Assembly: GCF_034676545.1 (NCBI RefSeq)
Contig: NZ_JAUCBZ010000015.1
Span: 1,953,001 to 2,017,000, forward strand
Direction of reading: 5' to 3'
Origin: Pararhodobacter sp.
Lineage (GTDB): Bacteria; Pseudomonadota; Alphaproteobacteria; Rhodobacterales; Rhodobacteraceae
DNA: 64,000 nucleotides
A program made the translations under genes and the position numbers. Within the stretch, counting starts at the first letter, position 1. Each line of letters begins with the position of its first letter. Under the pieces are notes generated by a model. That model made no database searches, was not told the DNA's origin, and saw nothing but the letters and a program-made list of their open reading frames with translations. Positions 51,231 to 59,929 of the stretch are shown piece by piece.

Positions 51231-51794
51231 CTATGCGGGTTTGCGCGCCAGCATCGTGGCAAACTGAAGCTGCGCGCCATTGTGCATGGTGCCAAGATCC
51301 TCGTTGTATTTGAGCATCTCCCAGCCCTGATAGAGCGCACTGAGCTGGCCCTCGTTCATGGTGAACGGGAACCGGACCGTGCAGGGGTAAGCGGGCGTAT
51401 CCATGGCGCAGACGATCAGATTGTAACCGCCGGGCAGCGTATGCGCCTGCATGTCGGCAAGGACGGCCTCGACCCGCGCGGGGTCCAGAAACATCAGCGT
51501 CACGGTGCAGGCAATGAAGCCATAATCGGCATCCAACTTTGCCTGATTGATATCATATACGCGCGGGTCGATGTTGCCGATGCCCTCTTGCGCGACGATA
51601 GCGTGCAGCATTCGGATGGCATTGGCGATGTTGTCAACGGCGGTGACATTGAAACCCAGCTGGCTCAGGTACAGGGCATTGCGGCCATTGGAGCATCCCA
51701 TGTCCAGCGCGTCACAGGGCGCGATATGCTGGCACGCGTCAACAACTTCGCTGTGGGGCGGGTTCAGGCCGTGACGGCTGTTCAGGTCTGTCAT
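51231..51794 (-). CDS. tehB: TehB-like SAM-dependent methyltransferase
   Basis: 187 residues from the ATG at 51794 (GGAG upstream). Class I methyltransferase motif I is ALDMGCSNGRNALYLSQLGF; the TehB signature continues NVTAVDNIANAIRMLHAI and FIACTVTLMFLDP (usually STVVLMFL), ending with MHNGAQLQFATMLARKP. TehB proteins methylate tellurite or selenite and act in oxyanion resistance. The partner tehA is not in the window. Confidence 0.82.
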   Translation of the reverse strand: MTDLNSRHGLNPPHSEVVDACQHIAPCDALDMGCSNGRNALYLSQLGFNVTAVDNIANAIRMLHAIVAQEGIGNIDPRVYDINQAKLDADYGFIACTVTLMFLDPARVEAVLADMQAHTLPGGYNLIVCAMDTPAYPCTVRFPFTMNEGQLSALYQGWEMLKYNEDLGTMHNGAQLQFATMLARKPA

Positions 51795-51903
51795 TTTGAT
51801 CTCCGGAATGGGTTTGGCGTTTCGAGGCGCCAAGCAAGTCGCTGACAGGCCCGCAGCCGGATTCAAGGACTGACAGCGTGGCCAGCTTTCGCGTAGCAAC
51901 TCG

Positions 51904-51947
51904 GGCGCATGCGGGCAAGCGGTGATCGACGCTTGCCTGCATGCGCC
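51904..51947. terminator. Long hairpin downstream of the rhomboid operon
   Basis: GGCGCATGCGGGCAAGCG (51904-51921) pairs with CGCTTGCCTGCATGCGCC (51930-51947), an 18-pair stem with one G-U and an eight-base loop. It lies after the end of the minus-strand operon (52064) and before the tehB start. Confidence 0.7.
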
Positions 51948-52063
51948 GAATGTCGGTGAGGGTGTCAAATCGCTGTCATTCCAGCGAAGACTGCGCCGAT
52001 CCTTGGCAAAAACCGCACCCAGGCGCCTGCGTCACCGTGCGTGCGTTGCAGCACGCGCCGAAA

Positions 52064-52675
52064 TCACCGCTCCGCGCAGGGCATCACGCGCCTGCCTTTG
52101 GGCAAATGAGACTGCCCAAGGACACCCAGACCCAGGCACAGCAGATGCGCGGTATCGGCGATCGGCTCGAACGAGATCAGCATTTTGGCACAGATTGCCA
52201 GAAGGATCACCAGCAATCCGACCCACCGATAGCGCGACTGATAGGCCAACGCGCCAAGCAGGCCGAAGCCGCCGGCCGACATGCCGACGTCAAACACCAC
52301 AAGCTCGGCCTCGGTGATGGCGATTGGCATGGCAACCAGCAAAGGGAGCACGCCGAACAACACCAGCAGCGAGCCGAGAATGTCGATGGTATAGAACAGC
52401 ACGATTGCGCGACAGGTGCCCTCGGTCCATTCGTAAGCCCCGATCACCACCGCCGCAAAACAGAGCTGGCGCAGGGCCATGCCAAGATCGTGCGACAGGT
52501 AGGTGCCGGTGATCAGGCGAAACGCCTCGCCGTCAACAAGGCTTTGATGGCTCAGGCCCCAGTCGGTCAGGGCGGCGGGTGGCAAGACCCCGCCCCAGGT
52601 GCCGGCCAGCCAATTGGCCAGCACCATGACGCTGAGGAAGGCCAGCGTGAACGGCAGCCGGGACAGGGTGCGCAT
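52064..52675 (-). CDS. Rhomboid-family membrane protein
   Basis: 203 residues, about six hydrophobic helices. TYLSHDLGMALRQLCF is the rhomboid helix 2 region. The nucleophile Ser (about S133) lies in VGMSAGGFGLLGALAY (usual GxSG), and the catalytic His (about H177) in ADTAHLLCLGLGVL. Ser-to-His spacing fits an intramembrane protease. Related rhombosortase-like proteins are a possibility. The start follows the DUF202 stop by four bases, so the two are one operon. Confidence 0.7.
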   Translation of the reverse strand: MRTLSRLPFTLAFLSVMVLANWLAGTWGGVLPPAALTDWGLSHQSLVDGEAFRLITGTYLSHDLGMALRQLCFAAVVIGAYEWTEGTCRAIVLFYTIDILGSLLVLFGVLPLLVAMPIAITEAELVVFDVGMSAGGFGLLGALAYQSRYRWVGLLVILLAICAKMLISFEPIADTAHLLCLGLGVLGQSHLPKGRRVMPCAER

Positions 52676-52679
52676 GGCG

Positions 52680-53000
52680 TCAGCCGACGTGAATCGCGAA
52701 GGCGGCAAGCAGTGCGAACAGTGCTGCAACCAGCAGCATCAGCAGACCATCGGCGGGCAGCGCATCATCGTCGAGTGTTTCCGCCGCGGCGATACGGGCT
52801 CTCACATGGCGCATTCGCACGAACGCCAGTCCCACCACCAGCGCCCCCGCCGCCAGCATCAGGACTTCGGACCACAGTTGCGCAGGACCACCCCCCAATC
52901 GCGCCGCCGCAAGGCCAAAGCCGACCACCGCCATCGCCGTGCGCACCCATGACAGGAAGGTCCGCTCATTGGAGGAGTGGTCCGCGTAATTCGAAATCAT
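52680..53000 (-). CDS. DUF202 (YidH-like) inner membrane protein
   Basis: 106 residues, three membrane helices. The DUF202 signature NERTFLSWVRTAMAVVGFGL is near the N-terminus. Function unknown; family members are small inner membrane proteins. Lies 10 bases after mprF in the hdeD-DUF1003-mprF-DUF202-rhomboid operon. Confidence 0.85.
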   Translation of the reverse strand: MISNYADHSSNERTFLSWVRTAMAVVGFGLAAARLGGGPAQLWSEVLMLAAGALVVGLAFVRMRHVRARIAAAETLDDDALPADGLLMLLVAALFALLAAFAIHVG

Positions 53001-53010
53001 AGAAGCCTCC

Positions 53011-55599
53011 TCATTTCATCAATCCGATAACCCCGCCCGAGATTAGCGTATTGACCTCATAGAGGATACGCGGCGCGGCAAAGCCACCGGGGCTGGCCAG
53101 ATAGTTCGGCGTCCAGACCGGGTTGAATTTCTGCTTGAAGGCCCGCAGCCCCTCGAAGTGATAGAATTGCTCGCCGTGTTGATAGACAAAGCCGCCCACC
53201 CGGTTCCAGAACGAGGCCAGACGGCGGCTTTCGATGCCCGAAAACGGCGCCGCCCCCAGCGAGAACCAATGAAACCCCTGCGCCGCGCCCCAAAGCATCA
53301 GTTCGCCAAACAGCGCGTCCATGACAAACCCCGGGCCATCCGGGTCATAGCGCATCAGATCCAGCGACAACTCGTTCTTGTTGGCGCCTTGGAACAGATT
53401 GGCAAAGGCCACGATCTCTCCGGCCGGATTGCGCAACACGGCATGGTCGAAATTCGACACATAGGTTTCCTCGAACCCACCCAGCGCGAACCCCTTTTCC
53501 TCGCCTTGCTTGGAGGCCAGCCACGCATCCGACAGCCGTCGCAGGGCGGGCAGTTCGGGGGCCAGATCGGCTTTGGCGATGATGCCAAAAGCATAGCCAT
53601 CCCGCGCCGCCCGGTTGCGCGCCTGACGAAAATCCTTTTTCGCCGCGCCCTCCAGCGTGAAGCTGCGCAAATCGACGCGGGCAACCTCGCCGATCTTCAG
53701 GATCGACAGACCCATGTCCAGATAGGTCGGCAGATACCGCTGCGACACGGCATAAAAGGCGCAACGTTTGCCCTCTTTGTCGGCCTTTTCGCGCAATGCC
53801 CAGATCAACGCGCGCCCGGCGGCCTCGGCGCCGACCGGCTCGCCCTTGGCGATCAGCGACGTGCCGGTATCGGCATAGGCCAGAAACGCGGTCTGGTCCT
53901 CCGCGATCAGGAACGCCTTGTCGCCACTCAAGGCGATATTGGCCTCGGTATCCTCACTGGCGGCAATCAGGGCGCGCACGCTGTCGGGAATGTCGCGGCG
54001 TTCAGTCCGTGTTGCGCGGCCGGTCATCACGGAATTGAGGGCAATCGCCAAAAGCACCAGAGCCGCGACGAAACTGGCGCGCAAGAACCGCGAAGCGTCA
54101 CTGTGCAGGGCAAAATCCCACCACAGCGCATCTTGGTAGCCGATATGGCTGTAGGCAAAGAACCCGACCCAGGTGACCGCCGCCAGCAGCGCGCCGAGGC
54201 TGACGATCCACGCGGCGTTCAGGCGAAAGACCGACCCCCCCTCGACCCGGTAGAAAGCGGATCGGAACGTGCCAAGCACGCCGACGGTCAACAGCAGGCT
54301 TGCCGCCTCGCGCCAGTCGAGGCCCTTGAACAGCGACGTCAGGATGCCCACCACCATCAACGCCATGGCCAGCAACCACGCGCGGTACAGCTTGCGGTAC
54401 AGGCCGCGCGACACCACGATCAGCAACAGGCCCGCGATGCTGCCCGCCAGATGCGACGCCTGAATGAACGAGACGGGGATCACGTCATTCAACATCCCAA
54501 GCCGTGCGGAATCGGCGGGCAGGTTGCCCGAGATCAACAGGATCACCCCCGCCAAAAGCGCCACACCCGAGGCCGCCACCGGCACGATGGGCCGCGCAAG
54601 CCGATAGGCCCAGGTCGCAGAGTGGCTCACGGCGTCGCGCTGGCTGACGGCCCAGGCCAGCGCCAACCCCAGAACGGCGATGGCGAAGGGCAGGATGCTG
54701 TAGATCAGGCGATACAGCAGCAGCGCCGCCAGCACATCCGAGCGCCCGGCCGCGCCAAGGCCCGCGATCAGGGTCGCCTCGAACACCCCCAACCCACCGG
54801 GCGAGTGGCTGAGAATTCCCAACGCAATCGCACCAAAATAAACGATAAAGAAGTAGGGATAACTTTGCACCAGATCGGCGGGCATCAGGACATAGAGTGT
54901 CAGCGCTGCCCCGGTGATGTCGATCACGCTGGCGAGGGTCAGGCCACTGGCCAGCCTCAGGCTGGGCAATTCAATCGCATGGCCCGCCACCGAAACCCGC
55001 CGCGCACCCCGCCACAACCACGCAAAAACCGCGACAAAGCCGACCAGCAACGCGGCCCCGATGGCTGTTTCGGTGCTGCTCTAAATCGGCAGGACCGTTG
55101 CCAACCCCTGCGGATGCACCGTCAGCAACAGGCCCAGAACCAGCAGCAACCCCAGCCAGAACGCCACCCAAGACGTGGCGATAACCGCCGCAACGCGGGT
55201 CACATCCAGACCAAGTCCGGCATAGATGCGAAACCGGACGGCGGTTCCGGTGAGATACGAGAACCCCAGCAGGTTCGAGATGGCATAGCCCGCCGCCCCC
55301 GCCAGCGCGGCAATGCGGGCCGGCACCTTGCCCTTTGCCACCGACCGCACCGCCAGCACGTCATAAAACGACAGTGCGGCAAAGCTGACGGCCGTCCATA
55401 GCAGCGCAAGGCCAAGTTCACGCCAGCTGCTGGCGGCGATGTCGGCTTTGACATCGGACCAATGCACCGCACTGGCCAGCTTGTGCAAAACGAAAATCGC
55501 GATGCCGACGATCAGCACCGAAACCGCCAGCCGCACCACCGGGTGCCCAATGATGCGGACAAGGCGCGCGACGGTGCCTTGCGGTTTAACCCCGGTCAT
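53011..55599 (-). pseudogene. mprF: MprF (lysylphosphatidylglycerol synthetase/flippase) with an in-frame stop
   Basis: One continuous frame of 862 codons interrupted only by TAG at 55081-55083, after codon 172. Before it are the first flippase helices (SFAALSFYDVLAVRSVAKGK ... GYAISNLLGFSYLTGTAVRF). After it are the remaining helices (FFIVYFGAIALGILSHSPGG, LGVFEATL) and the C-terminal DUF2156 GNAT-type synthetase (SLGAAPFSGIESRRLASFWN; HFEGLRAFKQKFNPVW). MprF adds Lys or Ala to phosphatidylglycerol and flips it, lowering surface charge. The stop splits the flippase. Restart at a TTG/GTG after it, suppression, or a sequence error are alternatives. Confidence 0.88.
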
Positions 55600-56287
55600 T
55601 CAAGCGTTCCTCAAGAAGTTCGATCTGGATCTGTTGCAGTTCCGCCAGTTTGTCCCATTGTTGGGCCAATTGGTGATCCATCTTCTCGTGGAGCTGGCGG
55701 ATCTCGATCTCGGCCTTCAGGTTCACGCGGTAATCGTTTTCTGCGCGCATCCGGTCTTTTGTCTCTTGGCGGCGCTGGCTCATCATGATGATCGGCGCTT
55801 GCAACGCCGCGAGGCTTGAGAGGACAAGGTTCAGCAAGATGAACGGATAGGGATCGAACGGCTGCGCCATCAGGCCCGCGATATTCACCGTGATCCAAAA
55901 AAGCAGCGTCGCCGAAAACAGGATGATGAACGTCCAGCTACCGCCGAATGTCGCAACCTTGTCGGCCATGCGTTCGCCAAAGGTTGCCGTGCTGGCATTG
56001 TCATCCAGCATGTTTTGCGAGACCAGTTCCCCCGATTTGAGGCTCTCGATGACCTGCTGGTCAAGCGCGCTCAATTCGCCGCGCTCCTTTGCCAACAGGG
56101 TCTCGACATAGGCGCCCCGATAGGTTGCCAGGTCGGCGCGGCAGATGGATTTGCCCGCCTCCCAGCCCGGATGCGCGGCGTTGATCAACTCCGAGACGCC
56201 GGGGCGCACCGAAATCCACGACCGCAGTTTTGAGGGCGGAAACGTGGCATGGCAGACGTGGCAAACCGCCTTGTGCGCAGGGGTCAT
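55586..56287 (-). CDS. DUF1003 membrane protein
   Basis: 233 residues from the ATG at 56287, which overlaps the hdeD stop (ATGA). N-terminal CxxC zinc-like motif (HKAVCHVCHATFPPSKL), then the DUF1003 core with two membrane helices (FGGSWTFIILFSATLLFWIT ... LVLSSLAALQAPIIMMSQRR) and a C-terminal coiled-coil-like region (EIRQLHEKMDHQLAQQWDKL). Overlaps the mprF start by 14 bases. Function unknown. Confidence 0.85.
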   Translation of the reverse strand: MTPAHKAVCHVCHATFPPSKLRSWISVRPGVSELINAAHPGWEAGKSICRADLATYRGAYVETLLAKERGELSALDQQVIESLKSGELVSQNMLDDNASTATFGERMADKVATFGGSWTFIILFSATLLFWITVNIAGLMAQPFDPYPFILLNLVLSSLAALQAPIIMMSQRRQETKDRMRAENDYRVNLKAEIEIRQLHEKMDHQLAQQWDKLAELQQIQIELLEERLNDRG

Positions 56288-56844
56288 TGCGGATGCCCAA
56301 GGGCTGTCCGCGACAGCATGAACATCGCGAGGCCGGTCGATAGAAAGTTCAACCCAGCCAGAAAACCCAGCACCCATGTCGAAGTCGTGGGCCATTGCAC
56401 AAGGATCGAGACGCCCAGCAAGAATGCACAGGCACCACTGGCGATGACCCAGCGCCAGCGCGGGATCTGGCCGCTCAGCCGCAGGCCAAGCAGGATCGAC
56501 AGCACGCCCTCGATCAAAAAGACCACGACCATCAACCCGGTCAGCAGCGCCGCACCCCGGCCCGGAAACACCACAAAGATCAGGCCCGCGATCAACACGC
56601 TGGCAAAGACCACCGCGACAATCCGCCATTCCGAATAGGCACGGAAACTCAGGGCAAAGGCGATGCCCGCGAGACCCCAAAACACCAGAAGCCACGCCAC
56701 CAATTGCTCGACTATGAGCGTGGCGACGGCGGGTGCGGCGATGGCAGCCACACCCAAGCCCGCGAACAACAGCCCGACATTGCGAAAACTTGTCCCGAAC
56801 CGCAGCGGCTCTTGAACGGGTCGGAGTTCAGATTGGGTATCCAT
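56284..56844 (-). CDS. HdeD-family membrane protein
   Basis: 186 residues from the ATG at 56844 (the CCCCAAAGGCAGAATTTCC region upstream gives a GGAAAT site). Six short hydrophobic helices in pairs, typical of HdeD (FRNVGLLFAGLGVAAIAAPA, FWGLAGIAFALSFRAYSEWR, GVSILVQWPTTSTWVLGFLA). HdeD is linked to acid resistance in E. coli. First gene of a five-gene minus-strand operon and divergent from the response regulator gene, with a TTACA/TGTAA box between. Confidence 0.83.
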   Translation of the reverse strand: MDTQSELRPVQEPLRFGTSFRNVGLLFAGLGVAAIAAPAVATLIVEQLVAWLLVFWGLAGIAFALSFRAYSEWRIVAVVFASVLIAGLIFVVFPGRGAALLTGLMVVVFLIEGVLSILLGLRLSGQIPRWRWVIASGACAFLLGVSILVQWPTTSTWVLGFLAGLNFLSTGLAMFMLSRTALGHPQ

Positions 56845-56926
56845 GGAAATTCTGCCTTTGGGGTTGAAAAGGACGTGGCGTTGCCCCGATCTACCCGGCG
56901 CAACCGGCCCCGGCTTTTTGCGAAGT

Positions 56927-56940
56927 TTACAAAAATGTAA
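56927..56940. promoter_or_regulatory. Candidate response-regulator box, copy 1
   Basis: TTACAAAAATGTAA, a TTACA/TGTAA inverted repeat with four central A, between the divergent hdeD operon and the response regulator gene. A near copy (12 of 14 bases, reverse orientation) lies upstream of yfdX at 59129-59142. Confidence 0.55.
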
Positions 56941-57068
56941 GAAATCTGCCGGTTGCGCGCAAAACCGAACCCTTAGGCACGCGGTGTCCGCCAGTCGGCG
57001 GGGCATCTGGACTGGCCAAACACCGGCGTTTGGGCCAGAGTCGAACCGTCAACCAGGATCAAGACCAC

Positions 57069-57746
57069 ATGAAAATATTGCTGGCTGAAGATGATGAAAA
57101 GGTCGCCGCGTTTATCGTGACGGGGTTGCAAGAGAACGGGCACAGCGTCGATCATGTGACGGATGGGCGCGATGCCCTGAGCTATTGCTTGTACAATGAC
57201 TGCGATCTCGCCATTCTGGATCGCATGATGCCGGGCATGGATGGGCTGAATGTGGTCAAGGCCCTGCGTGCCAGCGGGGCGACATTGCCGGTGCTGATGC
57301 TGACCGCGCTGGGGGATCTCGACAACCGGGTGCAGGGGCTGCACGCGGGGGCCGATGATTATCTCGCGAAACCGTTTCACTTTTCGGAACTGCTGGCCCG
57401 CGTCGTCGCCCTGACCCGGCGCTGCCACGACACCGCCGAAATCCCCTCGCTGACGGTCCATGATCTGACGCTGGATCTGCTGACCCGCACCGCCACCCGG
57501 CAAGGCACGGTGATCGAATTGCAGGCCAAGGAATTCGCGCTGCTGGAAATCCTGATGCGCAATGCGGGCCGGGTGGTGACGCGCACCATGCTGCTGGAGC
57601 GGGTCTGGAATTTCAATTTCGAGCCCAATACCACCGTGGTGGAAACCCATATCAGCCGGTTGCGCAGCAAGATCGACAAGCCCTTTGACGTGCCCTTGCT
57701 GCACACCTTGCGCAACACCGGGTATTCCATGCATGGACCGCGCTAA
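57069..57746 (+). CDS. OmpR-family response regulator
   Basis: 225 residues from ATG 57069. Receiver with acidic pair D8-D9, phospho-acceptor D51 (AILDRMMPGMDG), Thr in LMLTALGDLD and Lys in YLAKPFHFSEL. The winged-helix DNA-binding domain has QAKEFALLEILMRNAGRVVT, LLERVWNFNFEPNTTVVETH and ISRLRSKID. It overlaps the kinase gene by 14 bases. By position it probably controls the hdeD operon, yfdX and itself. Confidence 0.92.
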   Translation: MKILLAEDDEKVAAFIVTGLQENGHSVDHVTDGRDALSYCLYNDCDLAILDRMMPGMDGLNVVKALRASGATLPVLMLTALGDLDNRVQGLHAGADDYLAKPFHFSELLARVVALTRRCHDTAEIPSLTVHDLTLDLLTRTATRQGTVIELQAKEFALLEILMRNAGRVVTRTMLLERVWNFNFEPNTTVVETHISRLRSKIDKPFDVPLLHTLRNTGYSMHGPR

Positions 57747-59094
57747 CATCCTGTCCGGCGGCTCGTTCCGGGCCACGTTTTATGGTGCGGTGGCCTTTCT
57801 CGGGGTGCTCGCGGTCAGCGGTATCATGGCGATCTGGCTGATCGAGGTCGGGCTGCGCGAGGACATGCGCACGCAACTGGCCACGAAGATCGACGAATTC
57901 CAGATCCACTATCAGCTCGGCGGCGAGGACGAGGTTCTGGCCGAGGCGCGCGAACAGTCGGCCCTCTATGCCGCCACACACGGGCTGCTGCTGGTCTATG
58001 ACGCGCAGGGCAACCGGCTTGTCGGGCATCGGGACGTGGCGCTGGATTTCACCGGCTGGGTCACGCGCGATATCTCGGGCGGTGCCACCGGGCTGCCGCC
58101 CGAAGATTATTACCTGACCCGCGTGTCGCTGGGCGATCTGACGCTGGTGCTGGGCCGCGATTTCGTATTCCTGCACGAATTCGAGGTGGTGACGATTCAG
58201 GCGTTTCTGGTGGTTGCCGCCGTGATGACCCTGGTGCTGATGGCGCTTGGCTACTGGATCAGCCATCAGGTGCAAACCAAGCTCGATGCGATGGGCGAGA
58301 CCCTGCACCGCGTGGCGCAGGGCGAGACCGAGGCCCGGCTGGCGGTGTCAGACGAGGGCGATCAGATCGACCGGATCGCCGCCGTGATGAACACCCATCT
58401 GGACACCTTGTCCGATCTGATGACCGCCACCAAGACCAGCGCCGTGGCGATTGCGCATGACCTCAAGCGCCCCCTCGCGCGGGCCTCGCTGGGGCTGGAG
58501 GCGGTGCTGAACGACCCGACATTGTCCGATCAGGCCGTCACCCGGATCGAGGAATCGCGCGCGGAACTGGCGCGGCTGAACGGGATTTTCGAATCCTTGC
58601 TGCGCATCGCACGGATCGACGCGGCAAAGGGCCAGCCTCTGCGCCAGAGTTTTGATCTGGGCGATCTGGCCGCGGAACTGGGCGAAACCTTCGAGGTGGT
58701 CGCCGAGGAAAGCGGGCAAACGCTGGTGCTCGACATCGAGACCGGCGCGAGCGTGACGATCCTTGGCGATCGGGGCATGATCGCGCAATTGATCGTCAAC
58801 CTCGTGCAAAACGCGATCACCCATTGCCCGCCCGGTGCCTTTGTCACGCTGGCGGTCAGGCGCGAGCGGGCGCAGGTGGTGCTGGTGGTCGCGGACACCG
58901 GGCCGGGGATCGCCGCCGCCGACCGCGAGCATGTGTTCGATGTGTTCCATCGCGGCGATCCGACGCGCACCACCGAGGGCAACGGTCTGGGGCTGGCATT
59001 GGTCAAAAGCATCGCCGAACGCCACGGCGCGACGCTGTCGCTTGACGACAATGACCCCGGTTTGCGGGTGACGGTCAGGTTTCCCGGCAACTGA
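57733..59094 (+). CDS. Sensor histidine kinase (two membrane helices, HAMP)
   Basis: 453 residues from ATG 57733. TM1 about residues 14-36 (AFLGVLAVSGIMAIWLIEVG), periplasmic domain about 37-150, TM2 about 155-180, HAMP (QTKLDAMGETLHRVAQGETE). The dimerisation box has H242 in AIAHDLKRPLARASLGLEAV, where AHDLKRP replaces the more common SHELRTP. N box NLVQNAITHCPPG; G boxes DTGPGIAAADREHVFDVFHR and GNGLGLALVKSIAERHGA. The pair resembles QseBC/PhoPQ types. The signal is unknown; neighbouring genes suggest envelope or acid stress. Confidence 0.9.
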   Translation: MDRANILSGGSFRATFYGAVAFLGVLAVSGIMAIWLIEVGLREDMRTQLATKIDEFQIHYQLGGEDEVLAEAREQSALYAATHGLLLVYDAQGNRLVGHRDVALDFTGWVTRDISGGATGLPPEDYYLTRVSLGDLTLVLGRDFVFLHEFEVVTIQAFLVVAAVMTLVLMALGYWISHQVQTKLDAMGETLHRVAQGETEARLAVSDEGDQIDRIAAVMNTHLDTLSDLMTATKTSAVAIAHDLKRPLARASLGLEAVLNDPTLSDQAVTRIEESRAELARLNGIFESLLRIARIDAAKGQPLRQSFDLGDLAAELGETFEVVAEESGQTLVLDIETGASVTILGDRGMIAQLIVNLVQNAITHCPPGAFVTLAVRRERAQVVLVVADTGPGIAAADREHVFDVFHRGDPTRTTEGNGLGLALVKSIAERHGATLSLDDNDPGLRVTVRFPGN

Positions 59095-59128
59095 TATTCC
59101 CGGCAGCTGATCGGGCGTCGCAAAATCT

Positions 59129-59142
59129 TTGCGTTTTTGTAA
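59129..59142. promoter_or_regulatory. Candidate response-regulator box, copy 2
   Basis: TTGCGTTTTTGTAA; its reverse complement TTACAAAAACGCAA matches copy 1 (56927-56940) at 12 of 14 bases. It lies 77 bases before the yfdX start. Confidence 0.5.
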
Positions 59143-59218
59143 GGTCGGAAACAACTCGGGGCCAGCGCCATCCGTCACGATGGGCCGTTAACATTTGCAC
59201 CTCGAAAGGAGCAACACC

Positions 59219-59860
59219 ATGACCCGTAAAACCACTTCCCGCGCTGTTGCACTCGCCGCCGTGTTCGCGGCCCTGCCACTTGTCGCCGGGACCAGCGCCT
59301 TTGCCACGTCATCGGCCACCTATCCGACCCAGGATCACTTCCTGCAAACCGCAGATGAGGCTTTGGGCGTCGTGACCCGTGTTCGGGCGGCCCGCTTGGC
59401 CTTGTTTGATGACCACACCGATCAGGCCCGGGTTGAGCTGGAGCGTGCACTCGACATTCTGAACACCGCCGAGGCAGAACTGCCGTCGTACATGATGCGC
59501 GACTTTCCCGAAGCGGCCTCTGAATACAATTTCCTGCCGTTCGACATGTCGATGACCCTGACCGAGGACTTTCAGGCGTCCGAGGAAAACGCTCAGGCCT
59601 TGCAGCAGGCGCAAGGCTTGTTTAAATCAGCCGACCCGGATGCGGCGGTCGAGGTTCTGAAACTGGCCGAGATCGACGTGCAGGTGTCCGTCGCGATGCT
59701 GCCCTATGAAACCACGATGCAGGGGCTGAATGCGGCCATCACCGATATCACCAGTGGCGAATTCTATCGCGCGAATCTGGATATGAAAGCCATCGAGGAT
59801 TCGATTCAGGTCCGGACGTTTCTGATTGATGAGGTGCCAGCGCAGGGCGTCACCGAATAA
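59219..59860 (+). CDS. YfdX-family exported protein
   Basis: 213 residues from ATG 59219 (AAAGGAG upstream). Signal peptide about residues 1-29 (AVFAALPLVAGTSAFA). The mature part is mostly helical with the YfdX pattern (AARLALFDDHTDQARVELER, VLKLAEIDVQVSVAMLPYET, AITDITSGEFYRANLDMKAI). In E. coli yfdX is controlled by EvgA and its product is a periplasmic stress chaperone-like protein. Here it follows a two-component system and ends in a strong terminator. Confidence 0.82.
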   Translation: MTRKTTSRAVALAAVFAALPLVAGTSAFATSSATYPTQDHFLQTADEALGVVTRVRAARLALFDDHTDQARVELERALDILNTAEAELPSYMMRDFPEAASEYNFLPFDMSMTLTEDFQASEENAQALQQAQGLFKSADPDAAVEVLKLAEIDVQVSVAMLPYETTMQGLNAAITDITSGEFYRANLDMKAIEDSIQVRTFLIDEVPAQGVTE

Positions 59861-59881
59861 GGCCCTGAACAAACCCTGAAG

Positions 59882-59919
59882 GGGCGCGACCGGGCGAGGG
59901 CCTGGTCGCGCCCTTTTTT
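59882..59919 (+). terminator. Rho-independent terminator of yfdX
   Basis: GGGCGCGACC (59882-59891) pairs with GGTCGCGCCC (59904-59913), inner GGC/GCC pairs extend it, and six T follow. It also lies just after the end of the converging emrB gene. Confidence 0.9.
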
Positions 59920-59929
59920 GCGCGTCCGC

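Noticed and set aside
53158..55401. 747-codon plus-strand frame antisense to mprF
   Set aside because: Gln/Arg/His-rich shadow translation; the opposite strand encodes recognisable MprF domains.
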